DNA from: Cristatella mucedo
Lineage: Eukaryota; Bryozoa; Phylactolaemata; Cristatellidae
Assembly (NCBI GenBank): GCA_009760855.2
Contig: WPIO01000001.1
Location: 16,965,001 to 17,029,000, forward strand
Direction of reading: 5' to 3'
DNA length: 64,000 nt
Below, one piece after another: positions 24,416 through 34,727 of the stretch. Below the pieces are notes generated by a model that made no database searches, was not told where the DNA came from, and saw only the letters and a program-made list of their open reading frames with translations. Every line of letters begins with the position of its first letter. Positions within the stretch are counted from its first letter, which is position 1. The translations under genes were made by a program, and so were the position numbers.

Positions 24416-26613
24416 CTCGATTTATTGATAAAAAAGGGTGAACGATACTTTGGGAGTCACTCTGCTCATGTCGTGTAAGCCTAGTGTAAGTGTAAGCCCA
24501 TTTCGTTTAAACTGCGTTCAAGTGGTTAGACTGGGAAAGCGGCCCTGACATCGACGCCATAAGTGCTGAGTCACGGAGATGTTTAAGTAAAGTATTTACC
24601 TTCCTACAATTAATGAGACTCACTCACATACTCGTGAGCGTTACCATCGAACTGAGTTTGAACTCTAGTGTCGAAATGGTTGACGGTCTTGCTGAAAAAC
24701 TAAAATTGTGATCTTGAGCTATAGATATTTATCCACCGAGTTTGAAATTCGAAACTTTATAGTCAAGTCAGTAGAAAGGCTACGCGATCTCATGAACTCC
24801 CAGATGCCTTTATCGTTTACTTGGAGGCCAATTCGTGCTTGTAAGCAGTGTTGACATTCAGTATGCGTGCCCGTGCCAATGCCGACCGTCGATATGCTCA
24901 CATGAGACCAATTTCCTTTCTTTAGAGGTAAAAAAGACACACACAAAAGCCGGCCTCGCAAGCTAGGTTAGGAAGAAAGCAATCGGTCATCGCCTCATTT
25001 CTGTCAAGCAGCTTCAAGCAACGCGAATAATAGAACTCGCAAAATAAAACGAAGTTGCCCAAGCACGTCACTGCTGCTCACAGTTTGATAATTAAAAAAA
25101 CGTAGTTGATGCACCCCAACGCAATTAAATCTACAACTAGTTGAGAAAGCATTAGAATTTGCCTCAGCCATTACGTTGGTACGGAAAGCCGACAGAGCCA
25201 CACGGTGTACACTTTAATTTTTAAACAATAGATTGTAGTTTAGACCGGCAACGAATCAGAAGTCCTGTCATAAGCGAAGCTATGTCCTTGAGAACTAAGC
25301 TCCGCCCCTTAAGCAGACGCCCTCAAGAGGAACAGTGCATACTTGTTAACAAAGAAGAGCGCGAATTTTCAGTTGGGGTTCTGATTTTAAGTATATTGAT
25401 TTTACTCATTTGCGGTTGTACGAAATTCAGGCAGGTAGACAGCAAAGATTGTTGCAGAAAGAGTAGACGGCCTCGCTTCGATATGAAAACACCGTGCTTC
25501 ACTTGATAGCACGGATAAAACGCAAGGTCGGCCGAAGCCTCACAGCCACAAACACTAGCACCAGACCAAATTCTAGTTTTGGTGACGCTTGCCTTGCAAC
25601 GAAAGCCCATATAGCCGCTGCGACTGAGCAGCATTGCTGGCATCGAGGTCACAGCTCCCCGCGTTGGCAATCGGTGATCGGACGTTAATGTAGATTCATC
25701 GCGTAATGCAACACTCTAATACCTCGTAGAACCAGGGGACCTGTCTCCTGAAGGAGTATCATGGGACTAGCAAAATGGCATGACTTTCAAGAGGAAGCGA
25801 TGTAAATCTCACTTTTATCTAGAGCCACATGTGGCTTCGCATGGCATCATAAGGCTGGTTTAAAGTGAGTCTTGCTGAGGGTGTTTGTCAACGATTGATG
25901 ATGTATGATTAATGCGACGAAGTGACGCTGCTTTCTGTCACCAATGCAAGATCTGTAATTCTCGCACCAGCAGTGTCTCCAGGAAGTTTCCCTACTTACA
26001 TTTAAACAATTTCAAAGTGCTGAATAGATCTCAGCTTGTGGTCAAGCCCGAAGTAGGGAGATCGACATTAGCAAGATAGGTATCACCTAATTTTCAGTTG
26101 TTAATCATTGATTTGAGAGGCTATCAAAGATTGCAAACCATCACCCAGATGAGATGCCGTAGTCACTAGCAGATCCCAGATGATGCTTTGCTGTTGCCGT
26201 TTGTCCAATCGAATTTCGTGAAAAGTGAAATCCTTCATTGTGCTAGGCGAATGGGTGAATGAATTTGTCTACGTAGAAAATGTGTACCATAATGTTGTTC
26301 TCCAGAAAAAGGTTACCTCGTTGATCAGAAATTCTAGGATATGACATTGCTCTCTCATTTGCACCAGGCTTGATAAGAGTCTGCTATCACACAGCCTCTG
26401 AGTTCGACTAAAGAGGTACACTTCTATAGGACGCGGCGTCACGCACATCACGATCCGGTGTAGTGCATTCCTTAAGAGCAGCGACTGTAAATGTTGAAGG
26501 TTCACATTTCTTGGTAAATTAATGGCCACCTGAAGAAAAATTAGGGTTGGTGAGGAGAGTGGCTAGACAGGTGGCAAAACGTCCGTGGAGCTAAATTCTC
26601 GCTCCTCAGAATC
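24416..26613. other. Unique DNA, no gene or element recognised
   Basis: Ordinary AT-leaning sequence with frames up to 115 codons (25323-25670 minus) that lack known domains. Confidence 0.4.
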
Positions 26614-26800
26614 AAGCGGCTCTCAGCCCGTGGGTCGCGATTTCTTTGGCGGTCGAACGACTCCTTCACAGGGGTCGCCTAAGACTGTCGGAAAACGCGC
26701 ATTTCCACATTTCGCACACAACAATTTTACGGTTGGGGGTCGCCACAACATGATGAACTGTATTAAAGGGTCGCAGCATTAGAAAGGTTGAGAACCACTG
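26614..26800 (-). mobile_element. SPIN-like hAT MITE (187 bp)
   Basis: Read on the minus strand the element begins CAGTGGTTCTCAACCTTTCT, continues with AATGCTGCGACCCTTTAATA and CATGTTGTGGCGACCCCCAA, and contains TCTTAGGCGACCCCTGTGAA. It ends with GGGTCGCGATTTC in inverted form and a degenerate terminal inverted repeat, AAGCGGCTCTCAGCC. These words closely match, from memory, the non-autonomous Space Invaders (SPIN) family of hAT transposons. No transposase is present. Flanks: AGCTAGAT follows the right end, and AGCTAAAT lies at 26589-26596, 17 bases outside the left TIR. They may be the remains of an 8-bp target duplication, but the spacing is off. Confidence 0.85.
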
Positions 26801-26950
26801 AGCTAGATAGACAATCGTGCCAAACGCTAATGACAAGAAGAACTTAAGGAGTGCTGTATTAACCCACGGCCATAATTTCCAGCGAAAATTCAAAGATATA
26901 TGCACCGGATATCGGGTTAGGATCATTAAAATTTCAGATGAAAAGTAGGG
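26801..26950. other. Short unique spacer
   Basis: Nothing recognised. Confidence 0.4.
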
Positions 26951-26954
26951 TGAA

Positions 26955-27000
26955 ATCTCTGGCTTAGCCCAGGGGCAAGGCTCTCACCTTTAAAGCTCAC
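26955..27000 (+). mobile_element. SINE head fragment
   Basis: TGGCTTAGCCCAGGGGCAAG followed by CTCTCACCTTTAAA matches the tRNA-like box A region of the SINEs elsewhere in the window (compare 11.68 and 19.72 kb). It is cut off by the CA microsatellite that follows. Confidence 0.5.
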
Positions 27001-27038
27001 ATACACAAGCACGAACTTACGCACACGCGAACTCGCGC

Positions 27039-27169
27039 GCACACACACACACACACATACACACACGCACACACACTCTCTCACACACAAACACACACAC
27101 ACAGACGAACGCATAAGCAGACAAACATACACACACAAACACACACATACACACACACACACACACACA
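27039..27169. repeat. (CA)n microsatellite, interrupted
   Basis: CA run broken by TCTCTCACAC, AGACGAACGC and AAACATAC units. Confidence 0.95.
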
Positions 27170-28149
27170 AATGCTCTCACTCGTTTTCTCTGAATCAGGC
27201 AGAGGAAGGTTCTAGCATCTAAGAATCAGCTTCTTTCACTTGCGGTTGAAGAAAATTTCGCTATATAGCAACCATTCAAAGTCATTCGTCAAACCCACGA
27301 CGACAGACCGATGGAACTCTAGCGAGCTGCTAGACTGATATGCAAGCCAAAGCTCAGCATGGGCATATTTAGCGCAGACTCTCAAGTGCAGGGTGCGAGT
27401 CTAAGAGCTCGCCCAGCTCGAGCCTATACGCCAGCAGCCATAATGAGCGAGGGGAGAAAAGCGAAGCGAATCGCGAGGCCAGCATCAAGAAGTAAGACTA
27501 AGCGGAAGTACGTGGAAGAGACAGCTTCTGGCCCAGGTCTGCCTGGCTGTACTCTTAAGTTCGCCTTGTCGCAGTTTGTTTTTTTGTTTTGTTTTTCGCA
27601 GTTTGGGTTACCTCTACAAGACTTTCGTGCAACTTAAACTGCCCACCCGTATTTTTTGTGGAGCGAGTATGAAAAGGGTGCTCGAGCTCAATGAAACCAT
27701 GCTCGTCTGGGAACTTCTTCGAAGGTGGCAGATAGAAGGTATGCGATCGCTGGCTTAGTCGGTTGTATCTACGGAGCAAGAAGTATACTATTGTAATGAT
27801 GTAATGATGGTCCTACTACTAAGTCTACTTTCACGACTTAGTTTCCAAAGACGATCCATTATATTTTATCGCTATTATTTTTTAACTCCCCTTTTACTTC
27901 CCCTTGCTGGGTGCCATCTAGCTTCAAGGTAATAGCAGCGAGCACTAATATTGCATATTATATTATCAGAATATGAAGGATTTAGGCTCGAGATGTACTA
28001 AACATAAAACCAAGTTGCCTAGTAACTTCTACCGCATCCACCCTGAGTTTAAGACAACGGGTCTTCAAAATAACGAGACCTACGTAGCCTTTGAAAGATA
28101 GCTCAACTAGATGCATGCCACAAAACAGCTCGTAGATTTAAGCCTCGAA
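27170..28149. other. Unique spacer, nothing recognised
   Basis: TCGCAGTTTG occurs on both sides of a T-rich stretch (about 27571-27605). The frame 27359-27637 (92 codons) has a Lys/Arg-rich middle but no known domain. Confidence 0.35.
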
Positions 28150-28600
28150 AGAAGCCTTGCATTCAACCTAGCCGAACTGCTGCACAGGTTTTAGCCTCCT
28201 CCTTCGCGCCTCCAGGGCCTCAACGGAAAATTCATTAGTTGATACATTCCCAAGCTTGAAGACCTCAGCAACAGAAGCTTTGCTAGGTTGTTCCTAGACT
28301 GTGGAACTAACTTCCACAATTCTTACGCAAAGACATCTATTTTCCTGCTGCCAATTATGGCACATACGATCCAGCGGTCCTGAGCTGCTGCTTCCATGTT
28401 ACTCACTACCTCAATTTCTCTCCTGACTCAGCTATGCTTCCCACTTGCTCTTTTTTGTGAGATGCAGTGTCTCTTGGCTACTGCACGCGTACCAAACGCC
28501 ACCTAAGCTTTGAGTTCGCTATAGCAAAACCTCATAAGCAAACCCTTCTCAGTCTTTGTGGCTTTATAGAGTTACAGGCGGAGACACACGACGTCACATT
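28150..28600 (+). mobile_element. LINE family B remnant, 3' end
   Basis: Parallels the copy at 23.4 kb: LAELLHRF-like (about 28170), CTAGACTGTGGAACTAACTT (decayed RLWNSLP region at about 28291-28310), then the same 3' UTR ending GTCTTTGTGGCTTTATAGAG and TTACAGGCGGAGACACA. More mutated than the 23.4-kb copy. Confidence 0.75.
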
Positions 28601-29724
28601 TCTAAATAGTGGCGACTCGGAGCTTGTTCAGCTCAGTGATTTGACCTTCAGAAAATATTTCTAAACCGCGACGTGCCACAAGAATACTTTAGTAATTTCA
28701 ATTTTAAGTCTAATTTTGACCAGAGTGAAGCCTCGAAGAATTTTTCAGTCTGTGCCTCGCGAATCGCCTCTCAAGCTTGCAAAGCTCTAAGGCGCCACGT
28801 CTTCTAGACTGGCATTAGCTTTTGGGTAACGTGGTGTATCTATGCGGGCATGAGCGGTGGGGGGGGTTCGATACAGACAGGATCGGGAGCACCGAGCCGA
28901 TTGCAGCTAAGAGAGAGCTCAATGAGAGAAACCACCGACGCAAAGTCGCTGCGAGCGAGCCAGCCACGATCCTTTTCCTGATAAGTGTAACCAACTGAAG
29001 ATGAAGAGTGACAGCGAGTCTCGGCGAGCCCCATTCCTTTGACCGAATTCGTCTCTTGTCGTGGCTCAAGGTAGAACCTATCCTTCTAGTCGACGCGATA
29101 CTGTTCGCATGCCGGAAAATGAGTTCTGAGAGTTTGCTAGAAAGCAAGTTCATAACGGCAGTCCGACGTGGGCTACATTAAGCAATCCCAGCAAACTAGG
29201 GTTCTCTTAGATGTATTTAATTAAGCATTTACCAGCCGTTTTTTGAGCCCTCAGGCTAAAAGTTGCGTAAATTGGGAAAATTTTCTCAGATCTGAATGCC
29301 AGTTTAGATGGGTTTTGCAACAGGACGTTATTTCAGAATTGCACATTTGGCACTTAAATGTTTTCTTAGCCTAGTCGTCAGTTTTAGTACTGAACATTTA
29401 GTACGAAATTAAATATTTAAGGCAACACGAACGCTCCTGCTGAAATGCTATGCTAATGCTGTTGGTAATTTAGCAATGGTGGAGCGTTTAATGGTATAAG
29501 AGCGAACCGTCACCTTGAAATGATCTCATATTTCCGGCACTCAGATTTTATGCGCTGCATTAGAAAACGCTCCACTTTTTTTCCAGTGTAAGCAGTTGAA
29601 ATACCCTAGATCGCTGGAACAGCGAGCGCAGGGTGAGCTGTCGTTGGGTGCGTCACCATTGGTAACGCTCCCGCGAACGCCGCTGCACGGCCGGCCCCGC
29701 CGGAAACGAGGCTCTTTTTCTTAT
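28601..29724. other. Unique spacer, nothing recognised
   Basis: Contains a G7 run at about 28860. Around 29160-29225 there is weak similarity to the SINE tail (GGTTCTCTTAGATGTATTTAA), too diverged to call. The minus-strand frame 28815-29153 has no known domain and no PAS motif. Confidence 0.35.
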
Positions 29725-29865
<141 letters not shown>

Positions 29866-30028
29866 AACTGCCGCATATGTGCGACCTCTGAACAGACCGA
29901 GTAATGCCGCCCGAGGTCCAGCGCGCTTGTCACGCGTAGCAGGAGACAGGCGGGGAGGGAGAGGGAAAATAGCAAAAAAGAGCTGCCAGGCGGGCGTAGA
30001 CAGTGGGCGCGTTCGAGCCGCTAAACCT

Positions 30029-30045
30029 CGCGCGCGCGCGCGCGC
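30029..30045. repeat. (CG)n run
   Basis: Eight CG dinucleotides in a row. Alternating CG is the strongest Z-DNA-forming sequence. Similar shorter runs occur at about 30395-30408, 30920-30955, 31152-31160 and 32295-32317. Confidence 0.9.
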
Positions 30046-30435
30046 TCAAACGGCAGCGTTCACACCGCTCCTCGCTCCGTCCTGGCTCCGTCGCCGGCGC
30101 TCGACAGCGAGCGGCCGACATTCGATTCGAAACCGACGGCGGCGGAAAGTGGACGACGCTCTTCAGCGCCGGCTGCAGCGTGCACGACCTACCCACCCAC
30201 CCGCCCGCTCTGCCGCCACCACCGCCGGTTGGAAGGAGAGAAGGAAGGAAGGAAGGGAGGAAGGTCCGCGCAAGTGCGTCGGGTCGCGCTGGTCCCTCGG
30301 TCCTGGCTGGCTGCTGGCATTCCTGCCGGCCGGAGACGTCAAGTGACGGCCGGTCGCCAGCTCGGCGGTCGGGCGGGCGGGCGGCGAGAGGCGAGCGCGC
30401 GCGCGCGAGCGCGGGGTCTTCCATTTCCGAGCGGC

Positions 30436-30446
30436 AGCACGTACCG
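30436..30446 (-). other. sim: Splice donor of sim exon 1
   Basis: On the minus strand the junction is CG|GTACGTGC, with the first intron base at 30444. The donor overlaps TACGTG, the core of the CNS midline element bound by Sim:Tango dimers. This may be coincidence. Confidence 0.75.
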
Positions 30447-30619
30447 TGGGGGTAGGCGCCCCGCAAGCGTAGGTAGGACGTGCACAGGCGTATTATGGAC
30501 GCCTTGTCCAGCTGCGACGTGACACTCGACGGCAGTGGAAGTAAGGCGGCCAGGTCGCCGAACGCTTGGCTCTCCTTTTCACGACGGGTCTTGGCAGCGC
30601 TTTTGGGCTTTTCTTTCAT
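30445..30619 (-). CDS. sim: single-minded-like bHLH-PAS factor, first coding exon
   Basis: Encodes the N-terminus of a bHLH-PAS transcription factor of the Single-minded type, nuclear proteins that dimerise with ARNT/Tango on ACGTG-containing sites and direct midline and neural development. The exon starts at MKEK, where known Sim proteins start. The basic region [11 protein letters not shown] spans residues 6-16, helix 1 includes LAALLPLP (23-30), the loop includes TSQLDKAS (34-41) and helix 2 is [13 protein letters not shown] (42-54). KTRREKE separates Sim from NPAS1/3, Trachealess and HIF, which have RSRRGKE or RSRRSKE here. It diverges from typical Sim in helix 1 (QAFGDLAAL instead of xEFYELAKL) and after helix 2 (GAYPHG for VVFPEG). 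The exon ends after 58 codons plus one base at CACG|GTACGTG, a phase-1 donor as expected from Sim genes. The ATG has A at -3. No PAS exon was found in the window. Confidence 0.87.
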
Positions 30620-31160
30620 ATTCTGCAGCTGAAAGCGAACGCGCGAGGGGTGTGGCTCGGCGCGCCGCCATCGACCGGGCTAGCCTGGCGGGTGCAGGCG
30701 ACGCGAAGTGTCGTCTCCGGCGGCAGCGGCGGCGGCGCTGCCGGCTGAGCGTGCTCGTCGGCCGTCTCGGCTCGAGCTGACGCGGAGCGGCCGGCCGCTC
30801 AGAAGAGCCTGTACGCGGAGCGCGCTGGACCGGAGACGCAGTGCCGGCGCACCGCGCCTCTCGCATCCGACGCAGATCCGTCGCGGCCGTTTGGCGCGCC
30901 AAGCGGCGCGTCGAATGGCCGCGCGCGCGCGAGCCGACGGCGGCGCGCGCGCGCGGCCAGCGAGCGGATGAACATGCGTGAGGTGCCATCCTGTGAAGCT
31001 TACCATCTTCGGCGGCGCGTACGTCCATGGCCTTGCTCCAGCGGCATCGTCGCTGCCCACCGTAGGCGGCTATTGGCCTGTTGCTGAGGGCCTATACTTC
31101 GTGCCGGCCGCCATGTTTTACCGGTAGTGCTCCGTTCTATGGCCGCATAGTGCGCGCGCG

Positions 31161-31168
31161 TATATAAT
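31161..31168 (+). promoter_or_regulatory. TATA-like box inside the CpG island
   Basis: TATATAAT directly follows a CG run, and pyrimidine-rich CCCGTCTCTCCTCACG lies about 30 bases downstream (31189-31204). On the plus strand this looks like a core promoter pointing away from sim. No plus-strand gene was identified, so it may drive a divergent transcript or be chance. Confidence 0.3.
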
Positions 31169-31603
31169 GGGCAAGGCGCCCGGGACGGCCCGTCTCTCCT
31201 CACGCCGACTACTTTTCAAAGAGTGAAAGGCCTTTTTCTCGTGGCCTCGAATTCGATTTGCGAAGTTGGCACGCGGTCCGTCGTCGCGCGCGCCGAGTCG
31301 CCGACGTGGGTGGCGTGTTTGTTTTGGATTGATGCTTGCGGACCGCACAATAGATGACTTGCGAGATGCGTAAGCGTGCACCTGTCCCGGTCCTACCGCC
31401 GGCATTGCTACATTTCAATAAAGACCCGCCGGAGTGCCGCGGTGGTCAAAGTCTCGCGTTGCGGTAAATAGCTGGTGTGTGCAAAAGGACGACCGCAGCG
31501 ACCAGCTTTTGTCCTAGCCGGCAAACAGTTGGGAGGCTGCTCTCATGCGAAATGTCGCGAGGGCAGGACCGAAAGGCTGCTGGACACGCCCTTGCTGGGG
31601 CCC

Positions 31604-31627
31604 GCGGCGGCGGCGGCGGCGGCGGCG
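31604..31627. repeat. (GGC)n run
   Basis: Eight GGC triplets in the island upstream of sim. Confidence 0.92.
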
Positions 31628-31946
31628 TCGGCATAGCCGAGAGCTCTATCTCCGCGAAAATCCATCGGCGGAGAATGCTAATTGGAGTCTCGACTTCTCT
31701 CGGCCAGATCTCATGTAAAACAAGGTTTTTCATTGCGGACCACCGCCGTAGCTATTGTTGCGGTGTGTTTGAGCCATAGGCGCTTTTTCGCTTTTCAAGA
31801 ATAGGCGCCGAAGACGGCGATCGAATTTCAGCCGTGGTCATTAGTGATGGCATCATTACAAAGGAGGGAGTCGCCAGGGAATAAGGATTTTTTGAAGTGG
31901 CTCTTGTAGCCGCATCACCTGGCAAGCGGTATTGACGAAACGGAGA

Positions 31947-31950
<4 letters not shown>

Positions 31951-32024
<74 letters not shown>
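31951..32024. repeat. (GA)n microsatellite
   Basis: Pure GA run about 1.3 kb upstream of the sim start codon. Its minus strand is CT, which resembles GAGA-factor type promoter sequence, but length variation is equally likely to explain it. Confidence 0.95.
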
Positions 32025-32027
<3 letters not shown>

Positions 32028-32413
32028 TTGCACTATCTTCTCATTTCGGCCGATGTTCCTTTGCGAACGTGTATTTCTATTGAAATCAAAACGGTGCTTT
32101 GAAAGCGTACGCGTATCCGGAGTCACTCGTACATTCGTGCATTTTGAGGACCGGCTATTAAAGGCTAGCTCGGTGGACGCACTTTCTGGCACTCACGCTC
32201 ATGGACTGGCGTCGCCCCAGACTACTCCAGCTTGAGGGGACTTTCTTCGGCCTTCTTCGGCTACTTTAAAGCGCACGAGCGCGCCCAGTGAATGTGCGCG
32301 CGTGCGCGTGCTCGCGCGAATGTCGAAGCGCCGGCGTCGTGCTCCGGCTCTCGAGGGCGCATCTCGGAACTGGGAAGAGGGAGTACATAGAGGGCGGATA
32401 GCACTCGAACGCT

Positions 32414-32414
<1 letters not shown>

Positions 32415-32444
<30 letters not shown>
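32415..32444. repeat. (GCC)n run
   Basis: About ten GCC triplets. On the sim sense strand this is GGC. Confidence 0.93.
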
Positions 32445-33127
32445 GTGTTTGCTCCGCCACTTCGCGAGCTCGCGACCAGTCTAAGCTCGACGGCAAATAC
32501 GAGCTTTTTCTAGATGCCGCCCGAGCGAGCAGAAGGGTCAACTCAAGATCCCCGCTTTTAGCAAGCCAATTATGTTTGCCAGCAGAGGCATTGTGCTCGT
32601 AACGAGTTAAATTAAATGTGTGCACTTCTACTCAGTCGGTCTTTGAACTGTGCGCCGCCTCCGGCGGCGCGGCTTCCGACGGGGGAAGCCGTGCGAAGGA
32701 TGAGCGCCTCGTCGCAGATGACTCGCCACGAGTGGCTGCACTCGCGCGACGAGTGACTCGGTAGCCGTAGTCGGGCAGCGGATAGCGAGCGCACTTGTGA
32801 TCACGTCAACTGTGCGCGGGGCGACTACTCCTTTGCAGTCGCCGGCCTGGTTAATAATTGAACCGCGATTTCGTCGTCGGCGTTTCGCTCAAAAAGCGCT
32901 TTCCTTCCTTGGAATGTGAAGAATGCTCGTCGACAGCGGGGGGGGGGGGAGGGGCGCACGCGAGTGTGTTTGCACGTGAGACTGTGCAGTTCTGCTCATT
33001 CGTTGTCGTGGCGGTAGAGAGAAAAAAAACGACACGACGGCGTCTGGCTCTCACCGAAGGCACGAGCTCGAGGCCGCAGAAGAAGGAAAGCAGCCACTTT
33101 CTCTACTACGGCCCCCCAACCGGCCGG

Positions 33128-33150
33128 TGCCTGCCTGCCTGCCTGCCTGC
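33128..33150. repeat. (TGCC)n run
   Basis: Five to six CTGC/TGCC units in GC-rich sequence. Confidence 0.9.
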
Positions 33151-34660
33151 AGGCCGCCCCCCACCCGCCGGCAGGGCAGCGTGGCGCGTCAGCACGGCCA
33201 CTCTGACAAAGGCGGAACGCTCTTCTCAAGATCTGCACTTGCAATTCGGTGCGAGCAGCCGCTCCGATTGGGCGGTGATTGTGAGGTCCGGTCGGCCATC
33301 GAACCGTAGATGAGTAGGCGAGCATCTGCCATTGTGCAGCTGGGCGGACTAAAGAGGCCGCCTTGAGCTCGCTATCGTCGACAGTTAGACGGTGCGATCC
33401 ATCGATTAGTAATTCTTCTATTTCGAGTTTCTACGATTTGACCCGTCCGAGGAGGAAAGCCTGTCTATTTTGGACTGTCGGCTGGCCATGCGGGGGCGCC
33501 GGACACTCAAAATGGGACGGCGGCAGCTGCAGCCGAGGTCCCGAAGCACTCGGGCCGCTATAGCGCTCGTCGGCGACGGCTACGACGAGACGTGAGGGAC
33601 AGAGGAGGCTGGGCGCGCGCAGGACGCGCGGAGAGAGACGCTGCGCTCGCCTCGTGTTTATCTCTCTCGCAGGTGGCAGGTGGCGCTTAAAAGGTGAGAA
33701 ATGTAGTTTCAGATATGATAAGACCTGTCACGTTGATTGAGGCGAGCTCTCAATTATATCTGATCAGAGTAGGAGTAACGCTCGCCGATACAGGCGTTGA
33801 CACAGGCGACAGTCAAACACGCCGGGCGATCGGACGTTGACAGGAGCTGGCGCGGCGGCGCGACTCGTGCCCCCGCCTCCCGCCTTCCCGCCCGCCGCGG
33901 CCGCCCGCCTCCGCGGTGGCCGCGGCGCTTCGTCTCCTGGCGAGCGGCGTTCGGCGACCCGCCGCCGCCGTCCCCGTCGCGGCCGCTCAGCTGCCGCGGT
34001 ACGGGATGCGCGCGAAAGAGCGAGTGCGCCCACCCCGAGCGGCAGCCGCGTAGCGTGCGACGGACAGACTCGCCTGAGGGGACGGCCGCGGCGGCTGCTG
34101 CAGCAGCCGTTACCTGTTAGGCCGCGGCGGCGCCGGCGGTGCCGCCGCTAGCCGTTGGCGCGCGTCCTTCCGTCTGGTCCGGCGAGGCGGCGCGATAGCG
34201 AGCGGGACACGGATGAGCGCGCCGGTTGCGGGGCGTCGGCCGCCCCTGACGCGCTGCCCCGCCGAAATCTACCGTCGGCCCTCTATTTCCGGCCGCTCCG
34301 ACCGGCTAATAAGTAGCTGCGAACGATAGCGCGCGATAGGCGGGCGGGTGAAGCATGATCAAACACCGGCTGACACCTGTAACGCTCTAAATAAACTAGA
34401 TACGCGCACACTGATACAATAATCTCTGTTTACCGACTACCTAAGCAACGCATTTCAGTAGCATGTCGCAGCCATTCAGGAAACGAGCTCGCGAGCTCAC
34501 CGAAAATCGAACGTTCGAGTCGACCGTCGCGTTCTGAACGCCTAATTTGCAGCATCGCTTCTTCTTCGGCGATTTCCCTCCAGCCACCGTGCGATGCTTG
34601 CGCACGTCTCGCCCTAGGTGACGGCGCAGCAACTTTTTAGGCTGGAGGCAGACGACGCCG

Positions 34661-34727
34661 GAGCGCGCCTTGAGAAGCGGCGAAGCGTCGCCCCAGGCGA
34701 CGCTTAGCCGCTCCTCAAGGCGCGCTC
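34661..34727. repeat. 32-bp-arm GC-rich inverted repeat
   Basis: Arm 34661-34692 (starts GAGCGCGCCTTGAG) pairs with arm 34696-34727 (ends CTCAAGGCGCGCTC), separated by only CCA. Thirty of 32 positions are complementary. One of the two mismatches would be a U-G wobble in minus-strand RNA. It could extrude as a cruciform or fold into a very stable hairpin in a transcript. It is not an obvious transposon, and no terminator or miRNA assignment is possible from sequence alone. Confidence 0.85.

Noticed and set aside
28815-29153. Possible second sim exon in the minus frame below exon 1
   Set aside because: No PAS-domain words (such as LGSHLLQ or DGFIFVV equivalents) and no convincing acceptor.
29930-30444. 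The open frame beyond residue 58 of the sim exon
   Set aside because: It runs past a good GT donor into Arg/Pro-rich intronic sequence with no similarity to Sim.
34661-34727. microRNA precursor or transcription terminator
   Set aside because: The loop is only three bases, there are no bulges, and there is no U-run or transcript evidence. Kept as an inverted repeat only.
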